A stretch of 64,000 nt of DNA from Lysobacteraceae bacterium NML93-0793 (GCA_002324875.1 NTJG01000001.1:124001-188000); one strand, 5' to 3'; shown: positions 47,524 through 57,084, numbered from the stretch's first letter. The notes: generated by a model from the letters alone, not told the origin. Numbers and translations are program-made.

Positions 47524-48573
47524 ATGGCGACACGACAGACGTGGGTGCGCGGGCTGTGGATGCTGTGTGCGGTGCTCGTCGCCGGCGCGGCGCAGGCGGT
47601 GCCGACCTGGGGCGCGCTGCAGTCGAGTCCGGTCGATACGCCGCCCGGAGAACTCGCGCCCGGCGCGTGGATCTGGGCGGGCGACGACGCCGCACTCGGG
47701 CCGATGGTGATCGTCGTCAGCCTCGACGAGCAGCGCGCCTACGTCTATCGCAACGGCCTGCGGATCGCGGTGACCACGGTCAGCACCGGCAAGCCGGGGC
47801 ACGCGACGCCGACCGGCGTGTTCACGATCCTGCAGAAGGACCGTGACCACCACGCCAACAGGTACAACAACGCCCCGATGCCCTACCAGGAGCGCCTGAC
47901 CTGGGACGGCGTCGCACTGCATGCCGGGGGCCTGCCCGGCTATCCGGAATCGCACGGCTGCGTGCACCTGCCGACCGAGTTCGCGCGTCGCCTGTTCACG
48001 GCGACGTCCCTGGGCATGACCGTGGTCATCGCCGAGGCCGGCCACGCGACGGACGATGCCGTGCATCCCGGTCTGCTCGCGCCGGTCGATCCGGCCAGCG
48101 GCGCCGCGATCACGGCGCTGCCGCTCGACGACGGCCAGCCCTGGCGCTGGACCGCCGACGAGGCCACCGGCGTGCCGGTGTCGCTGGTGCTCAGTCGCAG
48201 CGACCAGCGCCTGATCGCGCTGGAGAACGGCCGCGAGATCGGGCGCGCGCGCATCGTCGTGCCGCCGTCGGCGACACCGCGGGGCACCCACGTCTATGTC
48301 ATGGGCACCGACACGATGCCCGCGCATGTCGATGGCGTGCCCGAGGGCCGGATGCCGCAGTGGCAGGCGATCGCGGTGCCCGGGCGCGAGACCGATGCCG
48401 GCCGGATGCTGGATCCCGCCCTGCTGGCCGGCGTGCAGGTGCCGCCCGGATTCGTCGCGCACCTGCTGCCGCGACTGCGTGCGGGCACCGTGCTGGTGGC
48501 CACCGACGCCCACGTGCTGGCCGAGACCACCGGCCGCGGGCAGCGTGTGCTCGACGCGCTGCCGCCGCACTGA
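47524..48573 (+). CDS. L,D-transpeptidase (YkuD domain)
   Basis: 349 aa. A signal peptide (WMLCAVLVAGAAQA) leads to a YkuD domain at about residues 65-185: VIVVSLDEQRAYVYRNGLRI, STGKPGHATPTGVFTIL and the catalytic SHGCVHLP (Cys near 148). The enzyme forms 3-3 crosslinks or attaches proteins to peptidoglycan in the periplasm. The C-terminal half (residues about 200-340) contains a second, degenerate repeat of the strand pattern (LVLSRSDQRLIALENGREIG, then PRGTHVYVM) that lacks the HGC motif. The ATG at 47524 was chosen for its signal peptide. Convergent with the Dph6-like gene, 10 bp apart. Confidence 0.9.
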   Translation: MATRQTWVRGLWMLCAVLVAGAAQAVPTWGALQSSPVDTPPGELAPGAWIWAGDDAALGPMVIVVSLDEQRAYVYRNGLRIAVTTVSTGKPGHATPTGVFTILQKDRDHHANRYNNAPMPYQERLTWDGVALHAGGLPGYPESHGCVHLPTEFARRLFTATSLGMTVVIAEAGHATDDAVHPGLLAPVDPASGAAITALPLDDGQPWRWTADEATGVPVSLVLSRSDQRLIALENGREIGRARIVVPPSATPRGTHVYVMGTDTMPAHVDGVPEGRMPQWQAIAVPGRETDAGRMLDPALLAGVQVPPGFVAHLLPRLRAGTVLVATDAHVLAETTGRGQRVLDALPPH

Positions 48574-48583
48574 CCGCGCGGGC

Positions 48584-49264
48584 TCAGGCCCGAAGTTCGA
48601 AATCGGTGTAGGCGAACCGCGCGTCGCGCAGCACGGTCTCGCCCCGCGCCAGCGGCAGCGGCGCGCTGAACATCGGGCCGTCGAACACACAGGTATGGAA
48701 TTCGCCGTGCTCGCCGCAGGGGTCGATGCCGGCCGGCAATGCGGTGAGCAGGGCGGCGTCGAAGTCGCGGCCGGCGACGTCGGCAGCGAGCTGCCGGGTA
48801 TCCACGCAGCACACGGCAGCGCGCAGTCCCCCGGCCTGCATCGTGCGTGCGAGTGCGGCGGTGTCGGCACCGAACAGCGGAAACAACGTGCGCCAGCCCA
48901 GGCGGGTGCACAGGGATTCGCGCCAGGCGCGGATGTCGGCCAGGAACAGATCGCCGAACGCGATCGTCGACAGGCCCGGCCAGCGCTGCTGCGCGCGCTG
49001 CAGCGCCTCGGCGAACGCCGTCTCGTAGCCGGCGTTGTCGACCGCGGCGGGGATGCGCGCCTCGATCACCTCGAGCCCGGTGGCCCGCGCCTGCGCGTGC
49101 AGCACATCGACGCGGATGCCCTGCATCGAGATGCGTTCGTAGCCGGAGGTGATCGTCGTGACCAGGCCGACGACCTCGACATCGTCGCGCGCGCGCAGCG
49201 TGTGCAGGGCCCAGGCCGCATCCTTGCCGCCGCTCCACGACAGCAGCACCGGCGTGCGGGACAT
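48584..49264 (-). CDS. Dph6-like (DUF71) ATP-binding protein
   Basis: 226 aa. The PP-loop ATP-binding motif LLSWSGGKDAAWAL opens the protein; IAFGDLFLADIRAWRE and the C-terminal GIDPCGEHGEFHTCVFDGP are the DUF71/adenosine nucleotide alpha-hydrolase-like signature. In archaea and eukaryotes the family (Dph6) makes diphthamide; bacteria lack diphthamide, so the substrate here is unknown and the ligase chemistry presumably serves another amide. The ATG at 49264 gives the motif at the N-terminus. The next gene upstream ends 15 nt away. Confidence 0.87.
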   Translation of the reverse strand: MSRTPVLLSWSGGKDAAWALHTLRARDDVEVVGLVTTITSGYERISMQGIRVDVLHAQARATGLEVIEARIPAAVDNAGYETAFAEALQRAQQRWPGLSTIAFGDLFLADIRAWRESLCTRLGWRTLFPLFGADTAALARTMQAGGLRAAVCCVDTRQLAADVAGRDFDAALLTALPAGIDPCGEHGEFHTCVFDGPMFSAPLPLARGETVLRDARFAYTDFELRA

Positions 49265-49278
49265 CGCCGTGGAGGCGA

Positions 49279-49620
49279 TCAGGCGGCGCGCACGTCGCGC
49301 AGTTCCCATGCGCCGCCGGCCAGCAGACGCAGGCGGTGCTTGAGCACGGTGCTCGAGATCGAGGTGTCGACGGTCAGGTCGATGCCGAGATCGCGCTGTT
49401 CACCGGCGACCTGCGCCGTCGGATCGACGATGCCCAGCGCCGGATCGACCTCGTCCGGATCGGGCTGCGCATCGCGCCAGCGTGCGAACAGCGCGTCGCC
49501 GCGCAGGGCGGCCTGCAGTTCTTCGGCGATGCCGTCGGGGCCCTGGGCGCGCAGTGCGTACTCGCCGGAGGCGCGGGCCTTGTCGGTATCGGGAACTCGG
49601 ATCAGGTAACGGGTGCTCAT
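49279..49620 (-). CDS. hypothetical protein, 113 aa
   Basis: No recognised family. MSTRYLIRVPDTDKARASGE begins it; the middle is acidic (WRDAQPDPDEVDPALGIVDP) and the end is basic and beta-like (SSTVLKHRLRLLAGGAWELR). No Cys, signal or membrane segment. The ATG at 49620 was preferred over the frame start at 49644. It precedes the Dph6-like gene by 15 nt, so the two are likely co-transcribed. Coding is supported mainly by codon usage and spacing. Confidence 0.6.
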   Translation of the reverse strand: MSTRYLIRVPDTDKARASGEYALRAQGPDGIAEELQAALRGDALFARWRDAQPDPDEVDPALGIVDPTAQVAGEQRDLGIDLTVDTSISSTVLKHRLRLLAGGAWELRDVRAA

Positions 49621-49748
49621 GCGCGTGTCGTCGATGCGATTCAAGCCGTCAGCCTAGCAATCCGGTGCGTTAGAAATCCGTCATGCGGCGCGTCCGCCCG
49701 CCGTCGTGGCCGCAGCGAGGCCCGTGGGCATACAGCGCGTACGGCGAA

Positions 49749-50690
49749 TCAGGCGAAGGTGTGCGGCGGCGCCGCGAAGCCCACGGTCAGCGACCCCGCA
49801 CCGACGTTGACCATGCCGGTCAGGCTCATCACCGTCTCGAACCGTTCGACATGATGGGCATCGCAGGCCTCGACCAGCGCGTCGTATCCGGGCAACGCAC
49901 GCATCTGCTCGAGTTCCCCGCCGTAGCTCAGACACAGGGTGGGGGTCAGCAGCCCGGCGCGCACGCGGTCGGCGACGAAGCCCAGAAGTTTCTCGGCAGC
50001 CGGTTCGAAGCCGCGGATCTTGCCGACCGGGCCGGTGTCGCCGCGATGGCAGTGCAGGATCGGCTTGATGTCCAGCGCGCCGCCGATCATCGCCGCGAGC
50101 AGGCTCACGCTCTTGTCGCCGCGATGCTTGACGCGCGCACGCAGATAGCCGAGATCGCGGGGCACCATGTAGGCATAGCTGCGCTCGGCGAGAAACTCGA
50201 GCCGCGTGCGGATCTCGGGCGCGGTCGCGCCCGCGTCGCGCAGACGCACCGCCTCCACCGGCAGGATGCCCTGACCGGCGAAGACCTGTTGCGAATCCAC
50301 GATGCGCAGCGCGAACGGCGTCGCATGCCCCGCGGCGGCGCGGATCGGCTTGTACTCGTTGAGGATCGCGAAGCTCGCATGAGTGGCGTTGTCGTGGATC
50401 TGGCTGCGGTGGCGGGTCACCGTCAGGCAGAACACGTAGTCGCACTCGATGACCAGCTCGTCGAGGAACAGGGCCTTGATCCGGTCGGACGGGTAGGCGG
50501 CCGTTTCGGCCGTGTGCCCGCGCTCGGCAACGTGGGCGTCGACGAAATCCAGCGTCGCGCGTTCGTCCCGGAGGTCGACGAAGCGGGTGTCGCCGATCCG
50601 TACGGTCACCGGCAGCAGTTTGACGTCGTGCGCCTCGAGCCAGGCAGGCGGCAGGTCACAGGCCGAGTCGACGACGATTCCGATACGCAT
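49749..50690 (-). CDS. DegV family fatty-acid-binding protein
   Basis: 313 aa, slightly longer than typical DegV (about 280). RIGIVVDSACDLPPAWLEAH at the start is the family signature with conserved SACDLP. Later parts show TAAYPSDRIKALF, VFCLTVTRHRSQIHDNA and ALDIKPILHCHRGDTGPVGK with the KPIL lipid-binding segment. DegV/FakB proteins bind a fatty acid for phosphorylation by FakA in Firmicutes. No fakA is seen here, and in proteobacteria the role is unclear. It is monocistronic, upstream of the 113-aa gene with a 128-bp gap. Confidence 0.9.
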   Translation of the reverse strand: MRIGIVVDSACDLPPAWLEAHDVKLLPVTVRIGDTRFVDLRDERATLDFVDAHVAERGHTAETAAYPSDRIKALFLDELVIECDYVFCLTVTRHRSQIHDNATHASFAILNEYKPIRAAAGHATPFALRIVDSQQVFAGQGILPVEAVRLRDAGATAPEIRTRLEFLAERSYAYMVPRDLGYLRARVKHRGDKSVSLLAAMIGGALDIKPILHCHRGDTGPVGKIRGFEPAAEKLLGFVADRVRAGLLTPTLCLSYGGELEQMRALPGYDALVEACDAHHVERFETVMSLTGMVNVGAGSLTVGFAAPPHTFA

Positions 50691-50829
50691 GAGGCCCTCC
50701 CGAGGCGCGTGCGGTGTCTCCCGCCGCCCGCCTGTGCCGGCGTGTCGACAGGTGGACGGCGCCGCGCCGTCCGCGGTCGCACCGTACGCGATCCGTGACG
50801 CCCGTCTCCATACGGCCCTGGCGCAGGTG

Positions 50830-53800
50830 TCAGGGCAGCGCGGTGCGCGGACGCTGACCGGCGCGCTGCGCCGCGAGGAAGGCGCGCATCGAGGCCGGTT
50901 TGACCGGCTTGGTCAGCACCCGGTAGCCGCGGATGCGCGCGGCCTGCTTCAGCGTGTCGCTGCCGTCGGCGGTCAGCAGCGCACCGGGCACCTCCGGCGC
51001 CATGCCGCGCAACATGTCCAGTGTGTCGAGGCCGTCGTGGCGGTCGTGCAGGTGGTAGTCGACCAGCAGCACGTCGGGCGTCTCGTCCATGCGCTCGATC
51101 GCCTCGTCGATGGTCTTGGCGCACAGCGGTTCGACACCCCAGCGTCGCAGCAGGGCGCGCATGCCGGCCAGGATGTCGTCGTCGTTGTCCACGCACAACA
51201 CGCGCAGGCCGCGCAGCGATTCGTCCTGCAGCGGCGCGGCCGGCGGTGCCACCGGCAGGATCGCCTGGCTGCTGCGCGGCACGGTGATCGAGAACATGCT
51301 GCCCTGGCCGACCCGCGAGCGCGCATTGAGCGTGTGCCCGAGCAGCCGCGAAATGCGCTGGCAGATCGACAGGCCCAGGCCCAGTCCGCGGCCGTCCCAG
51401 TCGAAGGTCTGCTCGTAGCGGTGGAACTCGTCGTAGATCTGGCTCATGTGGTGTTCGGGAATGCCCGGGCCGGTGTCCCAGACCTGCAACGCGATCGTGT
51501 CGCCGCGCCGCCGTGCGGCCAGCACGATGCGCCCGCTGCGGGTGTAGCGCAGCGCATTGGCCAGGAAGTTCTGCAGCACCCGGCGCAGCAGGCGACGGTC
51601 GCTGCGCACCGGCGTGGGCGGGGCGTGCAGACGGATCTCGATCTGCCGCGCCTTGGCCATCGGCGCGTACTGGCCGGCGAGCTGGCGCAGCAGTTCCGCC
51701 GCGTCGAAATCCGTGATCTCGGGCTTGAGCGCGCCGGCGTCGAGACGTGACACGTCGAGCAGACCGTCGAGCAGTTCCTCGGCCGCGCGCAGCGACGTGT
51801 CGATGCGCTCGGCGAAGTGCTTCTGGTCGGCGATGTCCTGGCTCTCGCGCAGCGCCGAGGTGAACAATCGCGCGGCATTCAGCGGCTGCAGCACGTCGTG
51901 GCTCACCGCGGTGAGGAAGCGCGAGCGCGACTCCTGCGCCACCTCCGCCTCGCGCGTGCGTTCGGTGACGCGCTGCTCCAGGGTCTCGTTGATCTCGAGC
52001 AGTTCGCGCTCGGCGCGCTTGTAGTCGGTGACGTCGCTGTAGCTGGTGGCGTAGCCGCCGCCGGGCAGCGGCTGGCCGCGCAGTTCGATGACCTGGCCGT
52101 TGCCGAGCACGCGCTCGGAGACGTGCGGCGAGCCGGCCCGCATGTAGGCGATGCGCTTGTCGATCTCGGTGTCGATGTCGATGACGTCGCGCGGGCCGAG
52201 TTCACCGCGCTCGGCGTTGTAGCGGATCAGGTCGGCGACCGGACGGCCGACGTAGAGCATGTTGTCGGGATAGCCGAACAGGCGCTGGTAGCTGCGGTTC
52301 CACGCCACCAGGCGCATCGTGCGGTCGACGACGCTGACGCCGTGGTCGATGTTCTCCAGCGTCGACGACAGCACCTCGCGGTTGAAGCGCAGCTCCTGGC
52401 CGGCCTCGTCCAGCATCGCGACGACCTCGTCGACCTCCATGCCCGAGCCCTTGAGCGCGCTGGTCATCAACAGGCGCGCCGACGACGCGCCGACCGCGGC
52501 CGCGAGCTGGCGCTCGGTGAACTGCAGCCAGGTGCGGTCGGCCGCGGCGTTGAGCACCAGCGGACGGCCCACGGTCAGGGCGTAGTCGTCGAACACCCGG
52601 CGCGCGGTGCGGTCACCGACGATGCGGCCGGTCAGCGTGAGCAGATCGCCGATGCTGACGTTGCCGTTCCAGTCCTCGGCCGCGAAGGTGCGGCGTTCGG
52701 CATACGGGTCGAGGAACGGCGCGGCGCGCAGGCGCTCGTCGAGGGTGGGTCGCCAGCGCGCCGAGACCACCAGCAGCGCACCCACGTTGAACAGCAGCGA
52801 CCAGAACGTGCCGTGGGTCAGCGGATCCCAGCCGCCCAGCCCGAACAGCGCCCGCGGCCGCAGCCAGCCCAGGCCCAGCGGACCGTCCACCATCCAGGCC
52901 GGATCGAGCAGGCCGGATTCGGTCAGCGTGGGCAGCAGCAGGGTGTAGCCCCAGACGCAGAACCCCGCGAGCAGACCCACCTCGACGCCACGGCGGCTCG
53001 CGCCACGCCAGTACAGACCGCCGATCAGGGCCGGCGCGAACTGCGCCACCGCGACGAAGGCCATCAACCCGAACGCCGCCAGCGTGGTGTCGCTGCCGCT
53101 GCTGCGGTAGTAGGCGTAGGCCAGTGCGGCCAGGCCGACGATCGCCGCGCGGCGCACCCACAGCACCGTTCGCGCGACGTTGCCGCGATGCCGCTCCGCA
53201 TACCCACGGCGCAGCAGCAGCGGCATCACCAGGTCGTTGCTGACCATCGTCGCCAGCGCCACCGACGACACGATCACCATGCCGGTCGCCGCCGAAAAGC
53301 CGCCGATGTAGGCGAACATCGCCAGCACGTCGGCGTTGCCCGCCATCGGCAGCGCCAGCACGAAGCTGTCGGGCGCCACCGGGCCTTCGCGGCCGAACAG
53401 CGCCACGCCGGCGCTCGCGATCGGCAGCACGGCCAGGCAGATCACCACCAGATAGCCGCCGAACAGCCAGCGCGCGCGGCGGATGTCGCGCACGTCGCCG
53501 CATTCCACCACCGCGACGTGGAACTGCCGCGGCAGGCAGATGATCGCCGCGAACGCGAGCAGGCACTGCGCGGCGAAACTCGAGGGCGGCGCATGCGCGA
53601 CCAGGGCGCGGGTCGCCTCCATCAGCGGCAGTTCGTTGCGGCCCAGCCACGCGACGGCGAACACGCCGACCGCGACCAGCGCCACCAGCTTGACCAGCGA
53701 TTCCAGCGCGACCGCCAGCATCATCCCGGGGCGGTGCTCGGTGGCATCCACGGTGCGGGTGCCGAACAGGATCGCGAACAGCGCCATCAGCGCCGCGACG

Positions 53801-54285
53801 TAGAACGCCGGGTCGCCGAACGGGGTGACCGGATCGTCGGGTCCGCCGAGCACGCCGAGGCTGATCGCCACCGCCTTGTACTGCAGCGCCAGATACGGCA
53901 CCGCGGCCACCAGCGCGATCAGCGCCACCATCGCCGCCAGCCGCTGCGAGCGGCCGTAGCGCGAGGCGATGAAGTCGGCGATCGAGACCGTGTTCTGCGA
54001 TTGCGCGATCAGCGCCAGGCGCTCGAGGATCCGCCAGCCGAACAGCAACAGCAGCAGGGGGCCGATGTAGATCGGCAGGTAGCCCACGCCCTGACGCACC
54101 GCGGTGCCGACCGCGCCGTAGAACGTCCACGACGAGCAGTAGACCGCCAGCGCCAGGCTGTAGACGGCCGAGCGCAGCCAGGGCCGGTCGGTATAGAGCG
54201 CGCGCCGGTCGCCGTACCAGGCCACGCCGAACAGCAGCGCGGCATAGCCCAGCGACACCAGAAGCAAGACCCAGCCCGGCAACAT
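50830..54285 (-). CDS. hybrid sensor histidine kinase fused to a sodium:solute symporter domain
   Basis: 1151 aa. Residues 1 to about 510 form a multi-helix Na+/solute symporter (SSS) domain (VSIADFIASRYGRS, SFAAQCLLAFAAIICLPRQFH). A PAS region spans about 630-755 (SVVDRTMRLVAWNRSYQRLFGYP split by linkers) with a coiled coil, then the phospho-acceptor His in AVSHDVLQPLNAARL (about 795), a HATPase with GRGLGLGLSICQRI, and a C-terminal receiver with its Asp in LLVDYHLHD (about 1076). This is the CbrA-like architecture plus receiver. ATG 54285 follows GGAG. No separate response regulator gene is adjacent, so phosphorelay to an unlinked partner is likely. Confidence 0.93.
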   Translation of the reverse strand: MLPGWVLLLVSLGYAALLFGVAWYGDRRALYTDRPWLRSAVYSLALAVYCSSWTFYGAVGTAVRQGVGYLPIYIGPLLLLLFGWRILERLALIAQSQNTVSIADFIASRYGRSQRLAAMVALIALVAAVPYLALQYKAVAISLGVLGGPDDPVTPFGDPAFYVAALMALFAILFGTRTVDATEHRPGMMLAVALESLVKLVALVAVGVFAVAWLGRNELPLMEATRALVAHAPPSSFAAQCLLAFAAIICLPRQFHVAVVECGDVRDIRRARWLFGGYLVVICLAVLPIASAGVALFGREGPVAPDSFVLALPMAGNADVLAMFAYIGGFSAATGMVIVSSVALATMVSNDLVMPLLLRRGYAERHRGNVARTVLWVRRAAIVGLAALAYAYYRSSGSDTTLAAFGLMAFVAVAQFAPALIGGLYWRGASRRGVEVGLLAGFCVWGYTLLLPTLTESGLLDPAWMVDGPLGLGWLRPRALFGLGGWDPLTHGTFWSLLFNVGALLVVSARWRPTLDERLRAAPFLDPYAERRTFAAEDWNGNVSIGDLLTLTGRIVGDRTARRVFDDYALTVGRPLVLNAAADRTWLQFTERQLAAAVGASSARLLMTSALKGSGMEVDEVVAMLDEAGQELRFNREVLSSTLENIDHGVSVVDRTMRLVAWNRSYQRLFGYPDNMLYVGRPVADLIRYNAERGELGPRDVIDIDTEIDKRIAYMRAGSPHVSERVLGNGQVIELRGQPLPGGGYATSYSDVTDYKRAERELLEINETLEQRVTERTREAEVAQESRSRFLTAVSHDVLQPLNAARLFTSALRESQDIADQKHFAERIDTSLRAAEELLDGLLDVSRLDAGALKPEITDFDAAELLRQLAGQYAPMAKARQIEIRLHAPPTPVRSDRRLLRRVLQNFLANALRYTRSGRIVLAARRRGDTIALQVWDTGPGIPEHHMSQIYDEFHRYEQTFDWDGRGLGLGLSICQRISRLLGHTLNARSRVGQGSMFSITVPRSSQAILPVAPPAAPLQDESLRGLRVLCVDNDDDILAGMRALLRRWGVEPLCAKTIDEAIERMDETPDVLLVDYHLHDRHDGLDTLDMLRGMAPEVPGALLTADGSDTLKQAARIRGYRVLTKPVKPASMRAFLAAQRAGQRPRTALP

Positions 54286-54385
54286 GCCGCTCCCCGCGAT
54301 GCGATGCGCGCAGTGTACGGGGGTGCCGCAACCCCACCCAAGCCGTCGCGTCGTGCAGGTGTATGCGGGCGCCGTGCCGCCGCGC

Positions 54386-55894
54386 TCAGTCCGGCGCGGC
54401 CATGCTCCTGTCCTTGCCCTCGCGCTTGGCGCCGTACATCGCCAGATCCGCGCGCTTGAGCAGCGATTCGAAGGTCTCGCGCGGCCGCTGCAGCGCGACG
54501 CCGGCACTGAACGTCAGCGCGATGCGCGCCTCGTCGTGGATCACCGGACGGTGGGTCAGCACCGTCCGCAGTCGGGCCAGTGCCGCCAACGCGTGCGGAA
54601 TCGTCGTGGCCGGCATCAGGATCACGAACTCCTCGCCGCCGAAGCGCCCGACCACGTCGCTGTCGCGCAGGGTCAGGCGGGCGATGTCGGCGAAATGGCG
54701 CAGGGCCGCATCGCCCCCCAGATGGCCGTGGATGGCGTTGAGGCGGCGGAAGTCGTCGAGATCGGCCAGGGCCATGCACAGCGGCCGGTCGGCGCGGACG
54801 CGCTTGGCCTCGCGCTCGAAGGCCTCGTCGAAGCCGCGGCGGTTGAGGCAGCCGGTCAGCTCGTCCTCGCGGGCCAGGCCGGCAGCATCGCTGAGTTTCT
54901 CTTCCAGCTGGGAGATCCGGCGCTCGCTCTCCTCCAGCTCGCGCCGCGCGGCCACGAGGTCGTCGCGCGCACGGATCGCCCGCGCCTGGATCCGTCCCGT
55001 GTCCTCGAGCACCGCATCGAGCACGCCGTTGAACTCGGCGATGCTGCGCGCCTCGCGGATCCGCGAGGCGTGACCGGCCAGGCGGTCCTGGTATTCGCCG
55101 GTATCGGCGGCCATGCCGTCGAGCCGCTCGACGAACGTGCCCAGCATGGTGCGCATCGCGGCCTTCGACTCGTCGATGCCCTTCTTCAGCTGGCCCTGCC
55201 GGAACAGCACCTGGCGCAGGCCCGTGCGGGCTTCCTCGACCGTCGTCTTGTCCATCGGCCCGGCCAGCAGCGCGCGGATCTGGCCGATCTGGCCGTGCAG
55301 CCAGCTGTCGCCGTCAAGCAGTTCGCCGACGTTCTCGAGCAGCAGATCGAACAGGCCGATCAGCAGGGAGATCTGCTCCTCGGTGTCCTGGGTGTGCACG
55401 CCGACGCGGTGGCAGAGATCGGTCAGGCGGCGGCCGAGCACATCGAGATCGTCGCCGGGCGTCCAGCTGCGGAAGCCCGAGGCCAGGGCGATCGCCTCGT
55501 CCGACAAGGCCGGGTCGTTGCGCAGCAGCGCCGCCAGCGCCGCGCCGAGGGTGTGGCGCAGCAGGTCGCGCAAGCGGGCGGCATCGGCCGCGCCCGGAGG
55601 CGGGGTGTCGAGCTCCACGTAGCGCACGTACTTGTCGATCAGCTGGCGCATCGCGCGCCCGTAGGCGGTCCAGTCGCCGGCGGCGTTGGCGGACTGCAGA
55701 TACCGCCCGAGCTGGCCCAGTTCGTCGTGCAGCCCGGCCACGCCGTCGGCGAAGGCCGAGAGCAGCCGGTCGGGCGTCGCCGCATTGCTGAACAACGCCA
55801 GCAGCGCCTCCGATCCGATCGCACTGTCCGGGCCACGGGCCTGCGCGCGCGGGGCGCGGTCGGCGGAGGCGGCGGGATCGGTCGGTCGGTTCAT
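54386..55894 (-). CDS. diguanylate cyclase (GGDEF) with N-terminal helical region
   Basis: 502 aa. The GGDEF domain spans about residues 340-495 with DELTGCLNRRGFDEA and active site GGEEF (419-423); the inhibitory site RxxD (RDSD, 410-413) is five residues upstream, so product inhibition is expected. The N-terminal 340 residues are almost all helical, cytosolic, without membrane segments, and end in a coiled coil (ARRELEESERRISQLEEKL), suggesting dimer-driven activation by an unknown input. It makes c-di-GMP from two GTP. It ends 100 bp upstream of the histidine kinase start on the same strand, a possible functional pair. Confidence 0.93.
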   Translation of the reverse strand: MNRPTDPAASADRAPRAQARGPDSAIGSEALLALFSNAATPDRLLSAFADGVAGLHDELGQLGRYLQSANAAGDWTAYGRAMRQLIDKYVRYVELDTPPPGAADAARLRDLLRHTLGAALAALLRNDPALSDEAIALASGFRSWTPGDDLDVLGRRLTDLCHRVGVHTQDTEEQISLLIGLFDLLLENVGELLDGDSWLHGQIGQIRALLAGPMDKTTVEEARTGLRQVLFRQGQLKKGIDESKAAMRTMLGTFVERLDGMAADTGEYQDRLAGHASRIREARSIAEFNGVLDAVLEDTGRIQARAIRARDDLVAARRELEESERRISQLEEKLSDAAGLAREDELTGCLNRRGFDEAFEREAKRVRADRPLCMALADLDDFRRLNAIHGHLGGDAALRHFADIARLTLRDSDVVGRFGGEEFVILMPATTIPHALAALARLRTVLTHRPVIHDEARIALTFSAGVALQRPRETFESLLKRADLAMYGAKREGKDRSMAAPD

Positions 55895-56019
55895 GGGTCA
55901 GAAGGTCGGAGCCGTCGCCCATGGCGTGAGCGGCCAGCCGGTGCTGGACACTGCGCTATCGGCCCCGGCGGGCCGGGCTTGAGCCGGCGGCGCGCCCATC
56001 GCCGCCGGCGCCGTCATGC

Positions 56020-56949
56020 TCAGTACTTCGGCACGCTGCCGTCGACGCTGTCGCTCCAGGCGTCGATGCCGCCGGCGACGTTGAACACCTGGGTGAAGCC
56101 CTGGTTGCGGAAGTGCTCTGCGGCCTGCTGGCTGCGGCCGCCGTGATGGCACAGGAACGCCAGCGGCGTGTCCTTGGGCAGCTGCTGCAGGCGGGTGATG
56201 CCGTCGCCGTCGAGCACTTCGAACGGCCGCGCCACGCTGGCGGTGGCGCGCTCCTCCGGCGGACGCACGTCGACCAGGGTCAGCGTGCCGGCCGCGAGGC
56301 GGTCGTCGGCATCGGCGGGGCTGATGTCCTGCACCGGCCTGGGGGCGTTCGGGTTGTCGATCACCAGGCCCCGGCCGCGGATGTCGTCGGCGAAATCGAT
56401 CGTCATGCCCTCGGCACGGCGCGCGCCGCCGAGGTCGAACTGCACGTCGATACCGTCGGCCTGCGCGATGATCGCCCCCGCATTGCGCGGCGCCAGCTGC
56501 AGACGGGTGCGGAAATTCTTGTCGATGTCGACCTGCAGCACGTAGTCGCCGCCGGCATCGGCCACGGCCTTGGCGACCATCTCGCGCGCGGCCGGCGTGA
56601 TCGTGATCGACGGCGGGGTGCGGTCGGGCGGGGCCACGCCGAACAAGCCGTGCAGCTCGCCGCTGCCGACCATCTGCTCGATGATGTCGCTGCCGCCGAC
56701 GAGTTCACCGTCGACGTAGAGCTGGGGGATCGTCGGCCAGTCGCCATAGGCCTTGATGCCCTCGCGGATTTCGCCGTCCTCGAGCACGTTGACGTGCAGG
56801 TAGTCGACGCCGACCGCGTCCATCGCCGCGACGGCCTTGGCCGAGAACCCGCACTGCGGGGCCAGCGGCGAGCCCTTCATGAACAGCACGGCGCGGTTGC
56901 CCTGGAGCAGGGTGTCGATGCGGGTGCGGAGAGCGGGATCGAGGGCCAT
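56020..56949 (-). CDS. monothiol glutaredoxin - IscA-like - rhodanese fusion (Grx4-type)
   Basis: 309 aa in three parts. Residues 1-105: monothiol glutaredoxin with CGFS (Cys33), WPTIPQLYVDGELVGGSDI. Residues about 112-200: HesB/IscA-like fold (ITITPAAREMVAKAVADAG) with none of the three Fe-S cysteines. Residues 205-305: rhodanese with active-site Cys267 in FLCHHGGRS. Grx4-type proteins bind and pass on [2Fe-2S] clusters with glutathione; the rhodanese part could supply or move sulphur. The ATG at 56949 is preceded by a leader without clear start candidates in frame. Similar fusions occur in xanthomonads to my knowledge; the cysteine-free middle domain is odd. Confidence 0.9.
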   Translation of the reverse strand: MALDPALRTRIDTLLQGNRAVLFMKGSPLAPQCGFSAKAVAAMDAVGVDYLHVNVLEDGEIREGIKAYGDWPTIPQLYVDGELVGGSDIIEQMVGSGELHGLFGVAPPDRTPPSITITPAAREMVAKAVADAGGDYVLQVDIDKNFRTRLQLAPRNAGAIIAQADGIDVQFDLGGARRAEGMTIDFADDIRGRGLVIDNPNAPRPVQDISPADADDRLAAGTLTLVDVRPPEERATASVARPFEVLDGDGITRLQQLPKDTPLAFLCHHGGRSQQAAEHFRNQGFTQVFNVAGGIDAWSDSVDGSVPKY

Positions 56950-57084
56950 GGCGGTGGTTCCGGTGAGCGTGAAAGGGGGACATGGTAGCGCGGGGGGCGG
57001 CTTGCAAGCCGCCGTGGCGTTTGCTGTCGGCGGTCGGGGTTGGGCCTCGTCCTCGGCGACGGCAGCGCGGGCCCGGTCTCCTCG

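Noticed and set aside
51817..54459. 880-codon plus-strand frame opposite the histidine kinase
   Set aside because: Antisense shadow rich in His/Gln/Arg with no family features.
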